From contig CAYHUY010000025.1 in assembly GCA_964360265.1 (NCBI GenBank), positions 1-7,655 of the forward strand: a stretch of 7,655 nucleotides of DNA, in the 5' to 3' direction. The translations under genes were made by a program, and so were the position numbers. This DNA is from GWA1-39-11 sp964360265. GTDB taxonomy: Bacteria; Patescibacteriota; Microgenomatia; Levybacterales; GWA1-39-11. The notes under the pieces were generated by a model that was not told the origin of the DNA, did no database searches, and saw only the letters and a list, made by a program, of their open reading frames with translations. Shown here piece by piece: positions 1 through 5,915 of the stretch. Position 1 is the first letter of the stretch, and every line of letters starts with the position of its first letter.

Positions 1-53
1 TAGGAAATTGGGTTCTCATCCCAAGAAGAGCAGTTCGACTCTGCTACGGGTCA
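1..53 (+). tRNA. tRNA-Glu (anticodon CTC), 3' part only; 5' end lies outside the window
   Basis: The anticodon stem is TTGGG (8-12) pairing with CCCAA (20-24). The 7-nt loop TTCTCAT places U33 at 14 and anticodon CTC at 15-17, which reads GAG (Glu). A 4-nt variable region (25-28) is followed by a perfect T stem, AGCAG (29-33) with CTGCT (41-45), around the T loop TTCGACT (34-40). The acceptor 3' strand is ACGGGTC (46-52) with discriminator A53. From memory, this ACGGGTCA end matches Bacillus-type tRNA-Glu, whose 5' strand is GGCCCGT. GGAA at 3-6 would be the 3' side of the D stem. The next bases are CAC, so CCA is not encoded and must be added by the CCA-adding enzyme. The acceptor 5' strand and most of the D arm cannot be checked here. 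Confidence 0.88.
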
Positions 54-110
54 CACTTCAGCAAGCTCAGTGCAAGCACCGAGGGGACTTCGCCTGAGGT
101 CACAGCTTCG
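54..110. repeat. Palindromic repeat-like block between the tRNA-Glu and ispG
   Basis: This short GC-rich block holds two small hairpins. The first is 66-83: CTC and GAG outer arms, an A/C mismatch, then GTG and CAC around the loop CAAG. The second is 86-101: GACTTC with GAGGTC around the loop GCCT; it has six pairs including one G-U when read on the plus strand and one mismatch on the minus strand. Neither is followed by a U tract, so it is not a convincing intrinsic terminator on either strand. The wording (AGCAAGCTCAGTGCAAG, GACTTCGCCTGAGGTC) resembles the dispersed palindromic repeats of the CTTCGACAAGCTCAG type that I recall from many bacterial genomes. The ispG stop codon (100-102) and its last few codons lie in or beside the block, so the repeat may have set the present C-terminus. 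Confidence 0.45.
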
Positions 111-1281
111 GAGGATCTATCCATTTCCCATCTTCTTTTATTAAATTTACTAAGGCATCTTTAGCTTCCGACTCATTCACTCTTAATATATCTTCTGCGC
201 CTCTCCTTATTGATACTTTTCCTCCACCTAAACCCATTACTCCGTATTGAGCGTCAGCCGTTTCTCCAGGACCATTCACGATACAACCCATAACAGCAAT
301 CCTCATTCCCGCTAAATGATCAGTAACTTGAGTTATTTGATCTGTCATGGTTGGGAGGTCAAATTTAGTTCTCCCGCAACTTGGACAAGCAATTATCTCT
401 GCTTTCGTTGTCCTTAATCCTAACCCTTGCAAAATGTCATAACAAACAGACAATTCCTCAACTGGGTCCTCCGCAAGCGATACTCTAATAGTATCCCCGA
501 TCCCTTCTGACAATAATGTTCCTATTCCAAGTGTTCCCTTTATTCTTGCTGCTTGGTCTTTACCCGCTTCGGTTACTCCTAAATGTAATGGGTACTCCAT
601 TCCCTCCTCATCCATTCTAATTGTCATGAGACGATTCGCCTCTTGCATTACAGGAACTCTACTTGCTTTTAAGGAAACCACTAAATCCTTGAAGCTATGT
701 GCCTCACAAACCCTAATATATTCCATCGCTGACTCAACCATTCCTTGAGGTGTATCACCATACATTACCATTAGTCTCTCAGCAAGACTTCCATGATTAA
801 CACCAATTCTCATTGCAACACCATTTTCTTTGCAGGATTTAATTAGAGGCGACATCGTCTTGTCAATTTCATCAAGCTGCTCTGCAACTTCAGTCTCTGT
901 ATATTCCTCATGCCTATCCATTCTTCTGTGAAAGACAAATAACCCTGGGTTAATACGAACTTTTTCCACATATTTAGTTGCTTCTAAAGCAATATTTACT
1001 CCTTGATGGTGAACATCAGCCACCAATGGTACATCCCTGTAACGACTCCTCAGCCCTTTTTTTATGGGGCCGGGGGCCTCAGCGTCTTGTAAAGTAGGGG
1101 TAGTTAATCTAACTATTTCTGCACCCCTGGTATGAAGTTGAATTATCTGATTCGTTACTTTGTTTACGTCTCGTGTATCCTCTGTGGTCATCGACTGAAC
1201 GGCAATAGGAGCATCTCCCCCGATAGTAATATCTCCTACATGAACTTGTCTTGTTTGCTTTCTTTGAAACTTTTCCTGCAC
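100..1281 (-). CDS. ispG: 4-hydroxy-3-methylbut-2-en-1-yl diphosphate synthase (IspG/GcpE), cyanobacterial/plant-like subtype
   Basis: IspG converts 2-C-methyl-D-erythritol 2,4-cyclodiphosphate into HMBPP, the penultimate step of the MEP isoprenoid pathway, in the cytosol with a [4Fe-4S] cluster. The cluster ligands are visible: Cys299 and Cys302 in ACPSCGRT, Cys333 in MGCIVNGPGE, and the usual fourth ligand Glu340. The N-terminal TIM-barrel half carries APIAVQSM (24-31), PLVADVHH (85-92), VRINPG (108-113), MRIGVNHGSL (157-166) and PLHLGVTEAG (231-240). The length of 393 aa is normal. Stretches such as DVHHQG, RINPGLFVF, GVNHGSLAER, YGDTPQGMVESAMEYIR and the end GKWIDP resemble cyanobacterial GcpE and the equivalent parts of plant HDS, but the large central plant insertion is absent. 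The likely electron donor is therefore ferredoxin (family inference). The start is GTG at 1281; no in-frame ATG lies between it and the upstream in-frame TAG at 1303-1305, and there is no SD. No other MEP gene is in the window. Confidence 0.96.
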   Translation of the reverse strand: MQEKFQRKQTRQVHVGDITIGGDAPIAVQSMTTEDTRDVNKVTNQIIQLHTRGAEIVRLTTPTLQDAEAPGPIKKGLRSRYRDVPLVADVHHQGVNIALEATKYVEKVRINPGLFVFHRRMDRHEEYTETEVAEQLDEIDKTMSPLIKSCKENGVAMRIGVNHGSLAERLMVMYGDTPQGMVESAMEYIRVCEAHSFKDLVVSLKASRVPVMQEANRLMTIRMDEEGMEYPLHLGVTEAGKDQAARIKGTLGIGTLLSEGIGDTIRVSLAEDPVEELSVCYDILQGLGLRTTKAEIIACPSCGRTKFDLPTMTDQITQVTDHLAGMRIAVMGCIVNGPGETADAQYGVMGLGGGKVSIRRGAEDILRVNESEAKDALVNLIKEDGKWIDPPKL

Positions 1282-1287
1282 GTTGTT

Positions 1288-1305
1288 ATTATGCCACCGA
1301 TTCTA
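1288..1305 (-). promoter_or_regulatory. Weak candidate -10 elements upstream of ispG
   Basis: On the minus strand TAGAAT (1300-1305) matches the -10 consensus at five of six positions, and CATAAT (1288-1293) also resembles it. Neither has a good -35 box at 16-18 bp. Use of CATAAT would start the mRNA at about the GTG codon itself; use of TAGAAT would give a leader of about 12 nt. The absence of an SD before the GTG fits a very short leader. Alternatively, ispG could be read from a promoter further upstream. Confidence 0.3.
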
Positions 1306-1343
1306 GTATCCTGTGGTAGTTAGGAAAGAAGGAGACTCGTGTT

Positions 1344-1358
1344 CTAGTCGGCGGCGAT
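1344..1358. repeat. Left copy of the 15-bp direct repeat CTAGTCGGCGGCGAT
   Basis: Identical over 15 bp, and in the same orientation, to 3343-3357, where the same bases encode the last four codons and stop of lon. Here it is non-coding: on the minus strand an in-frame TAA stands two codons before it. It lies about 62 bp upstream of the ispG start and just outside the promoter of the 1404-2600 gene. The two copies bracket a two-gene segment. Confidence 0.8.
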
Positions 1359-1361
1359 AGA

Positions 1362-1390
1362 TTACCATCTAAGACAATTTGTGCTATAAT
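1362..1390 (+). promoter_or_regulatory. Promoter of the methyltransferase-like gene
   Basis: A perfect -10 box TATAAT (1385-1390) is preceded by TGC, which gives an extended -10 (TGnTATAAT). A partial -35 box TTACCA (1362-1367, four of six) sits at 17 bp. The expected transcription start is near 1397, only about 7 nt before the ATG at 1404, so the mRNA would be almost leaderless. No SD would fall within such a transcript. The promoter lies only 3 bp inside the left 15-bp repeat. Confidence 0.7.
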
Positions 1391-1403
1391 ATAGGCCTAA
1401 TTT

Positions 1404-2600
1404 ATGGGTAGAGAAAAACTATTAATCGAGGGCGATAGGTTCGCCGCTCAGTACAGCGAGGGTCCGGGTAATGCTTACGCCTGGGGCAAAACCGCAAGGC
1501 TTCTTACCGAATCTTACTTAATGGCTACGCTTCAGGAAACGGCGGGGAATTTTTTAGCCGTAGATCTTTGCTGCGCATACCCTATCTATGGCCAAATTAT
1601 GACAGGTCAGCATAAAACCCGGTCCAGAACGGAAACGCACAAAGTCACGGGTGCTTTCATTGACGATTTACAAGGTGCGCGTAAGAAAAATCAGTTTCCG
1701 TCAATACAGGGCCTTGACGATCCATCTCTTAGGAGACTTAGAAACGAACTTTCGCCAAAAGATTCACTTACCCGACAACTTATGGAAAGTACTCTGTTCG
1801 ACCTTGTTTGCGTAGAGTCTTCCGTTGGCCTTGATGAGAAAACGATTCGCGAAAGACTTTCTCATGGGTTTAGATTTTCTACAAAAAGCTATGAGGTGAA
1901 AACAGAACCGCCCGGACATATTCCGAACGATAAAGGAACATGGCAATACATGGTTCCTGTGGAGGAAGGAACAACATTCAAAAAAGACCTGACAATGATA
2001 GTAGGTGGGAGGAATGCTGACGCTTTGATTGATGACATGGTAGAATATTTTGCCCAAAAACTTGCAGGCGGCACTCGCGGCTTTCGTGTTGTTAGCTTAG
2101 ATATACAAGATTTAAAATTTATATCTCAAGAAGCCGAGAGAAGTTTTCCTAAAAGGTACAGAAACACAAGATTCTTCAGAGGCGGCAGGAATGGTAGTAG
2201 ACACATACAGGCAGACGTGCGCTATCTGCCATTTGGGGATAATTGTGTTTCTTTCTTTTCTTGCATTGAGGGCTGGCCATTTTATGGTACTAATTTTGAG
2301 CCTGATGATCATATTAAAGTAGCGCAGCGGATTGCTCAAATTCTAAAACCGGGAGGACGAGGGGTCTTTTTCCCATGGTCTATGCAAGCAGAAACAGATG
2401 AACACAGAGCAATTCTTGAGGCAGTTGAAGCCGTATGGAAAGAAAAAGGAATTACAGTATCAAAAGCATATTTTGAGCGTGATCAACTTAAGGGCAATAT
2501 GAGCAGCAGGGAATATGATTTAGTCCACCGTTCCCCTGTTTTTGCTGAAGGCAAAGATAAGTTTGTATCTCTCGTTATTGAAAAACCAAAGGCTGCTTAG
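1404..2600 (+). CDS. Divergent SAM-dependent methyltransferase-like protein with an unrecognised N-terminal half
   Basis: A 398-aa protein of unknown substrate. The C-terminal half looks like a class I Rossmann methyltransferase: a degenerate motif I strand-turn MIVGGR (198-203), a helix, a second strand ending in an acidic residue (FRVVSLDIQ, Asp233), ADVRYLPFGDN (270-280) where methyltransferases often carry the D-x-x-x-LPF motif, and ILKPGGRGVFFPW (313-325) matching the common LKPGG strand. The glycine loop lacks the normal GxGxG, so SAM binding or catalysis may be altered. Residues 1-190 match no family I recognise. They include VDLCCAYPIYGQ (53-64), which could be mistaken for motif I, and a basic, polar stretch rich in Arg, Lys and Thr (67-126). 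No signal peptide or membrane segment is seen. The start has an extended -10 promoter 13 nt upstream. The gene is divergent from ispG, convergent with the CBS gene, and overlaps that gene's stop by 4 bp. The ORF is convincing; methyltransferase function is an inference from the C-terminal motifs. Confidence 0.75.
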   Translation: MGREKLLIEGDRFAAQYSEGPGNAYAWGKTARLLTESYLMATLQETAGNFLAVDLCCAYPIYGQIMTGQHKTRSRTETHKVTGAFIDDLQGARKKNQFPSIQGLDDPSLRRLRNELSPKDSLTRQLMESTLFDLVCVESSVGLDEKTIRERLSHGFRFSTKSYEVKTEPPGHIPNDKGTWQYMVPVEEGTTFKKDLTMIVGGRNADALIDDMVEYFAQKLAGGTRGFRVVSLDIQDLKFISQEAERSFPKRYRNTRFFRGGRNGSRHIQADVRYLPFGDNCVSFFSCIEGWPFYGTNFEPDDHIKVAQRIAQILKPGGRGVFFPWSMQAETDEHRAILEAVEAVWKEKGITVSKAYFERDQLKGNMSSREYDLVHRSPVFAEGKDKFVSLVIEKPKAA

Positions 2601-3331
2601 ATCTTCCCTGCAACATCCCACGCAGTTATCATCCCTAGGAGCTTTTCGTCGCGTTCTCCGTGCTCCGTGATGTAAACTACCGCTATTCTTTTCCTTTCAC
2701 GCAATCCCTCCTGAAAAAGAGCCTCGATTTCAACCAAAAGAGTATTTCTTGGAACAAATTCAAAATATTCACTTTTATGCTTATCGAGTCCGATAAATTC
2801 CTTAAATTCTGAAATTTTTGTGTCTTTCATAATTATTGTCTCTTTGTTATGAACAAGGTACGAGAGTATTGTATTCTCAGAAAACACTCCAATCATTTTA
2901 TCACCATCCATTACGGGAACATGGGTATACGTTTTATCATTCATCTCTTGCATCACCTCAATAGAGTTTGCCAGAAGGGTCGTAGTGTAAATAAACTCTC
3001 TTCTTACTGCTATGTCTATTGCCTTTTTTGGGTGCAAAGCCGCATCTCTTATCTCTTCATACTTTTTGATTATAAATTCATGAAGGATTATCAAGGGGTT
3101 AGCGCGGTCAGGATATGGATTGTGGACTAAAAGATTTCTAAGCTCTGCGAATAATTTCAGATCTTTATAGGAGGCTGAAAAAAGTCTATTTTTGTCTGAC
3201 ATTTGACGCAAGAGCGCTCCATGGTCAATATAATCTTGCGCGTTTAAAATTCTGCGCATATAGTGATCTATCTCGTTATAAATTGATAGAAATCGTGAAC
3301 TCTGATCCTTTTGCTTCATGCTTGAAGACAT
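2597..3331 (-). CDS. HEPN-like N-terminal domain fused to a CBS-domain pair; function unknown
   Basis: A 244-aa soluble protein. Residues 10-95 are predicted helical and contain ELRNLLVHNP, where Arg65-Asn66 and His70 form an R-x4-H motif like that of HEPN RNases. Residues about 105-160 form a first CBS domain (THVPVMDGDKMIGVFSENTI) and about 168-243 a second (IAVVYITEHG, LLGMITAWDVAG). CBS pairs usually bind adenine nucleotides such as AMP, ATP or SAM and act as sensors. I recall uncharacterised bacterial proteins with the same layout and an ELRNAIVH motif, so the architecture is probably not unique. A nucleotide-gated RNA-binding or RNase role is speculative. The gene starts 11 bp after the lon stop on the same strand, so it may be co-transcribed with lon. 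No SD is visible. A TATAAT at 3330-3335 overlaps the first ATG; if used, translation would start at Met5 (3317-3319). The stop overlaps the convergent gene. Confidence 0.85.
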   Translation of the reverse strand: MSSSMKQKDQSSRFLSIYNEIDHYMRRILNAQDYIDHGALLRQMSDKNRLFSASYKDLKLFAELRNLLVHNPYPDRANPLIILHEFIIKKYEEIRDAALHPKKAIDIAVRREFIYTTTLLANSIEVMQEMNDKTYTHVPVMDGDKMIGVFSENTILSYLVHNKETIIMKDTKISEFKEFIGLDKHKSEYFEFVPRNTLLVEIEALFQEGLRERKRIAVVYITEHGERDEKLLGMITAWDVAGKI

Positions 3332-3335
3332 TATA
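3330..3335 (-). promoter_or_regulatory. Candidate -10 box overlapping the first ATG of the HEPN-like/CBS gene
   Basis: A perfect TATAAT on the minus strand overlaps the annotated ATG (3329-3331). Initiation about 7 nt downstream would put the mRNA start at about 3323, just before the second in-frame ATG (3317-3319), giving a nearly leaderless transcript from Met5. There is no good -35 at 17 bp and no TGn extension. It may be chance, but the spacing resembles that of the other genes here. Confidence 0.35.
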
Positions 3336-3342
3336 CTACATG

Positions 3343-3357
3343 CTAGTCGGCGGCGAT
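3343..3357. repeat. Right copy of the 15-bp direct repeat, forming the end of lon
   Basis: Same 15 bp and same orientation as 1344-1358. Read on the minus strand it is ATC GCC GCC GAC TAG, the last four residues (Ile-Ala-Ala-Asp) and stop of lon. Sequence identity stops at both edges of the 15 bp. A repeat overlapping the 3' end of a gene while keeping its reading frame is typical of attachment sites, though no integrase gene is visible here. Confidence 0.8.
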
Positions 3358-5745
3358 GGGGGTAGGAGTAGTAATGTTTCGGGATGGAGCTTGCTCGCCT
3401 TTGATCTCCACAAGGCCGGGAATATTTTTGGTTAGGGCAACTTTTAATACATCATCCATGTGAGAAACAAAGACAAATCTAAGATCGCGAACAACTTGTT
3501 TTGGCACATCTTCAAGATCTTTTCTATTGTCCTTAGGTAATATTATAGTTCGGAGTCCTGCGCGGTGGGCAGCAATCAACTTTTCTTTCACTCCACCTAT
3601 CTCAAGAACTCTACCCCTAAGAGTTACCTCTCCCGTCATTCCAACCAGGTGATTCGCGGGAATTTTGGTTAAAGCAGAAACTAAAGCCGTAGTGATTGCT
3701 GTTCCTGCTGATGGACCATCCTTTGGTACTGCGCCTTCTGGAACATGAACATGTACGTCCATCTTGTAATAAAAATTCTCTTTGATTCCAAACTTATGAG
3801 CGCGCGATCTGATATATGACATTGCGGCCTGACATGACTCTTTCATCACATCCCCAAGCTGTCCTGTTAAAATAAGCTGTCCTTTTCCGGGCATGAGCGC
3901 AACCTCGATGAACAGTATCTCTCCCCCAACCTGTGTCACTGCAAGTCCTGTTGACATTCCAACTTCATCTTTCTTCTCGGCAATTGAGGCTGAAAATTTT
4001 GCAGGTCCCAAAAATTTGGCAAGGGTCTTAGCGTCAATAATTGTCTTTCCGGTCTTTTTTTCTGCAATTCTTTTGGCAATTTTTCTAAAAATTGCGGCTA
4101 GCTCTCGCTCAAGATTCCTTACTCCCGCCTCTTTTGTGTAACGTTCTATTATAGAGTGAATTGCAGAATCTTTTATCTCAACGTTCTCTTCTTTTAAACC
4201 ATGCGCTAAAAGTTGTTTTTTGATTAAAAATCTTGTAGCAATATTGAATTTCTCATCCTCCGTATATCCTGCGAAATTAATTATCTCCAACCGATCCCTG
4301 AGCGCCGGAGGAATGGTGTCTAAAATATTTGCCGTAGTAATAAACATTACATCTGATAAATCGAAGGCAACATCAAGATAATGATCCGAGAATAAATCAT
4401 TTTGTTCAGGGTCTAGAGCTTCAAGAAGAGCCGCCGAGGGATCTCCGCGATAGTCTGCGCCAACTTTATCAATTTCATCAAGCATGAATACTGGATTATT
4501 TGTACCGGCATCCTTAATCCCCTGAATAATTCGTCCAGGGAGCGCGCCAACATAGGTACGTCTATGCCCGCGGATTTCAGCTTCATCCCGAATTCCACCA
4601 AGCGAAACTTTCACGAACTTTCGGCCTAGCGCCCGCGCTATAGATTTACCAATAGAGGTCTTTCCAACTCCGGGTGGTCCTACAAAACAAAGGATTGGTC
4701 CTTTCATTTTTCCGGCAAGTTTATGAACCGCCAAATACTCAACTATTCTTTCTTTTGCTTTTTTTAATCCATGGTGATCCTCTTCAAGAATTCTTTCTGC
4801 CGTGACTATATCAACACTATTCTTTGATTTCTTGCTCCAGGGAAGCGCAACCAAAATATCAAGATAGTTCCTTATGTATCCTGCTTCAGGATTGTATGGA
4901 GTAGTCTGGGAAAGCTTTTTAAGTTCTTTTCTCGCTTTTTCCTCAACCTCCTTTGGCATACCGGCGTCTTTTATTTTTGCAAGCAACTCTTTTATCTCAC
5001 TGTCTTCCTCTGACTCCCCCAATTCTTTTTCAATAGTTCTGATTCTTTCTTTTAAGAATGCTTGTTTTGCGCTTTTCTCAAATTGCTCGGCAGTTTTGCT
5101 TGAGATTTTTCGCTCAAGTTCTAAAACTTTTACTTCGCGCGCTAAAAATTCTGAAACCTTCTCAAGTCTTTTTTTAATATCTATTGTTTCTAGAAGATCT
5201 TGACGTTCTGACCCTTTAATATCAAGCGTTGAGGCAATCTGATCAGAAAGTTCTGCGGCTGTTACTTCAGACATAATATTCATAAATACTAGAAAGTCAG
5301 CCTGTTTCCCAAGGCTTAAAGCTTTTTTAAATTCACCTATCAAGTGATTTGAGAGGGCTTTTATTTCCGGCGCATCTTTTTGTTCTTCTTCAATTTCTTC
5401 TACCCTCGCCAAGAAATACCCTGATTTTTCATGATATGAAACTATTCTGGCCCGCGATAACCCGCGAACGAGAGCATTTACTTCACCGTCTGTTCTTATC
5501 ATTCTTTCGATATGTGAAACCGTACCCATTGAATACAGGTCTTGTGGATCAGGGTCGTTTTGTTTTGGATTTCTTTGAAGAACAAAACAAACAACGCGCT
5601 CACCTGCAAATGCAGATTCCAAGGCGGCTAAACTTTTAGGTCTACCAAAAGTAAGAATTGATTCTGTGTGAGGAAAAACAATTCCGTCACGAATTGGTAT
5701 TACTGGAATTAGCTGTTCGTTTCGTTTGCCCGAAAGCTGTATCAT
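3343..5745 (-). CDS. lon: ATP-dependent serine protease Lon (LonA type)
   Basis: Cytosolic AAA+ protease that unfolds and degrades misfolded and regulatory proteins. The 800-aa length is that of a full LonA. The N-terminal substrate-binding LON domain (about 12-200) opens with IPVIPIRDGIVFP. A charged coiled-coil linker (about 195-280) follows. The AAA+ module has Walker A GPPGVGKTS (356-364), Walker B VFMLDEID (419-426), sensor-1 TTAN (470-473), the arginine-finger region LRDRLE (482-487) and the sensor-2 segment GVRNLERE (541-548). The protease domain carries the catalytic Ser679 in PKDGPSAG and Lys722 in GGVKEKL, the same numbers as in E. coli Lon. The tail after about 775 (GEQAPSRNITTPTPIAAD) is polar and probably disordered; its last four codons are the 15-bp repeat. 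The ATG at 5743-5745 precedes the conserved N-terminus directly. There is no SD, and a consensus-like promoter lies just upstream. All catalytic residues are present, so the enzyme should be active. Confidence 0.98.
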   Translation of the reverse strand: MIQLSGKRNEQLIPVIPIRDGIVFPHTESILTFGRPKSLAALESAFAGERVVCFVLQRNPKQNDPDPQDLYSMGTVSHIERMIRTDGEVNALVRGLSRARIVSYHEKSGYFLARVEEIEEEQKDAPEIKALSNHLIGEFKKALSLGKQADFLVFMNIMSEVTAAELSDQIASTLDIKGSERQDLLETIDIKKRLEKVSEFLAREVKVLELERKISSKTAEQFEKSAKQAFLKERIRTIEKELGESEEDSEIKELLAKIKDAGMPKEVEEKARKELKKLSQTTPYNPEAGYIRNYLDILVALPWSKKSKNSVDIVTAERILEEDHHGLKKAKERIVEYLAVHKLAGKMKGPILCFVGPPGVGKTSIGKSIARALGRKFVKVSLGGIRDEAEIRGHRRTYVGALPGRIIQGIKDAGTNNPVFMLDEIDKVGADYRGDPSAALLEALDPEQNDLFSDHYLDVAFDLSDVMFITTANILDTIPPALRDRLEIINFAGYTEDEKFNIATRFLIKKQLLAHGLKEENVEIKDSAIHSIIERYTKEAGVRNLERELAAIFRKIAKRIAEKKTGKTIIDAKTLAKFLGPAKFSASIAEKKDEVGMSTGLAVTQVGGEILFIEVALMPGKGQLILTGQLGDVMKESCQAAMSYIRSRAHKFGIKENFYYKMDVHVHVPEGAVPKDGPSAGTAITTALVSALTKIPANHLVGMTGEVTLRGRVLEIGGVKEKLIAAHRAGLRTIILPKDNRKDLEDVPKQVVRDLRFVFVSHMDDVLKVALTKNIPGLVEIKGEQAPSRNITTPTPIAAD

Positions 5746-5760
5746 ATATTTAATATTAGC

Positions 5761-5790
5761 AGTATAACAAACCTTTTGCTAAAATGTCAA
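5761..5790 (-). promoter_or_regulatory. Promoter of lon
   Basis: On the minus strand a perfect -35 box TTGACA (5785-5790) is followed, after 18 bp, by TATACT (5761-5766, five of six). The predicted start is near 5754, giving a leader of about 8 nt before the ATG at 5745 with no SD. No CIRCE heat-shock operator (TTAGCACTC-N9-GAGTGCTAA) is present; only TTAGCA occurs, inside the spacer. Confidence 0.75.
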
Positions 5791-5820
5791 CCCCGATTTA
5801 ATCTGGCCCAAGGACCTTAC

Positions 5821-5892
5821 TTAAACCTACTATACTTCACCACACATAAACTAGTCAAGTCTATGCATATTGTTGATTGATAGTAAGTTAAA
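5821..5892. repeat. Imperfect inverted repeat in the lon/MFS divergent promoter region
   Basis: TTAAACCTACTAT (5821-5833) matches the reverse complement of 5880-5892 (ATAGTAAGTTAAA) at 11 of 13 positions. The right arm overlaps the end of the -35 box and the spacer of the exporter promoter. Its place in the intergenic region (5746-5915) would suit an operator, but a regulator binding to it is not known and no regulator gene is in the window. The arms are far apart (46 bp), so chance similarity in AT-rich DNA is possible. Confidence 0.3.
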
Positions 5893-5906
5893 CTTGTTGA
5901 TACAAT
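5877..5906 (+). promoter_or_regulatory. Promoter of the MFS exporter gene
   Basis: The -35 box TTGATA (5877-5882) and -10 box TACAAT (5901-5906) each match consensus at five of six positions and are 18 bp apart. TGA before the -10 makes it an extended -10. Initiation would be near 5913, about 3 nt before the ATG at 5916, so the transcript would be essentially leaderless; no SD is present. Confidence 0.7.
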
Positions 5907-5915
5907 ATTTAGCCT

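Noticed and set aside
54..101. Intrinsic terminator for the tRNA or ispG
   Set aside because: Hairpins are present but short and imperfect, and no U tract follows them on either strand.
100..102. UGA recoding as in Gracilibacteria or Mycoplasma
   Set aside because: TGA ends ispG at the expected family length, and no in-frame TGA is needed inside any of the recognised genes.
1132..1323. Plus-strand ORF of 63 codons over the 5' end of ispG
   Set aside because: It is antisense to the well-conserved ispG N-terminus, has no recognisable domain or ribosome site, and its composition reflects the shadow frame.
2849..3130. Plus-strand ORF of 93 codons opposite the HEPN-like/CBS gene
   Set aside because: It is antisense to a gene with recognisable CBS motifs and shows no family features of its own.
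4874..5203. Plus-strand ORF of 109 codons rich in Ser and Phe
   Set aside because: It lies fully inside lon on the opposite strand; its Ser/Phe bias mirrors the Lys/Glu-rich coiled coil of Lon.
5767..5790. Possible CIRCE/HrcA heat-shock operator at lon
   Set aside because: Only TTAGCA resembles one arm; the second arm GAGTGCTAA is missing.
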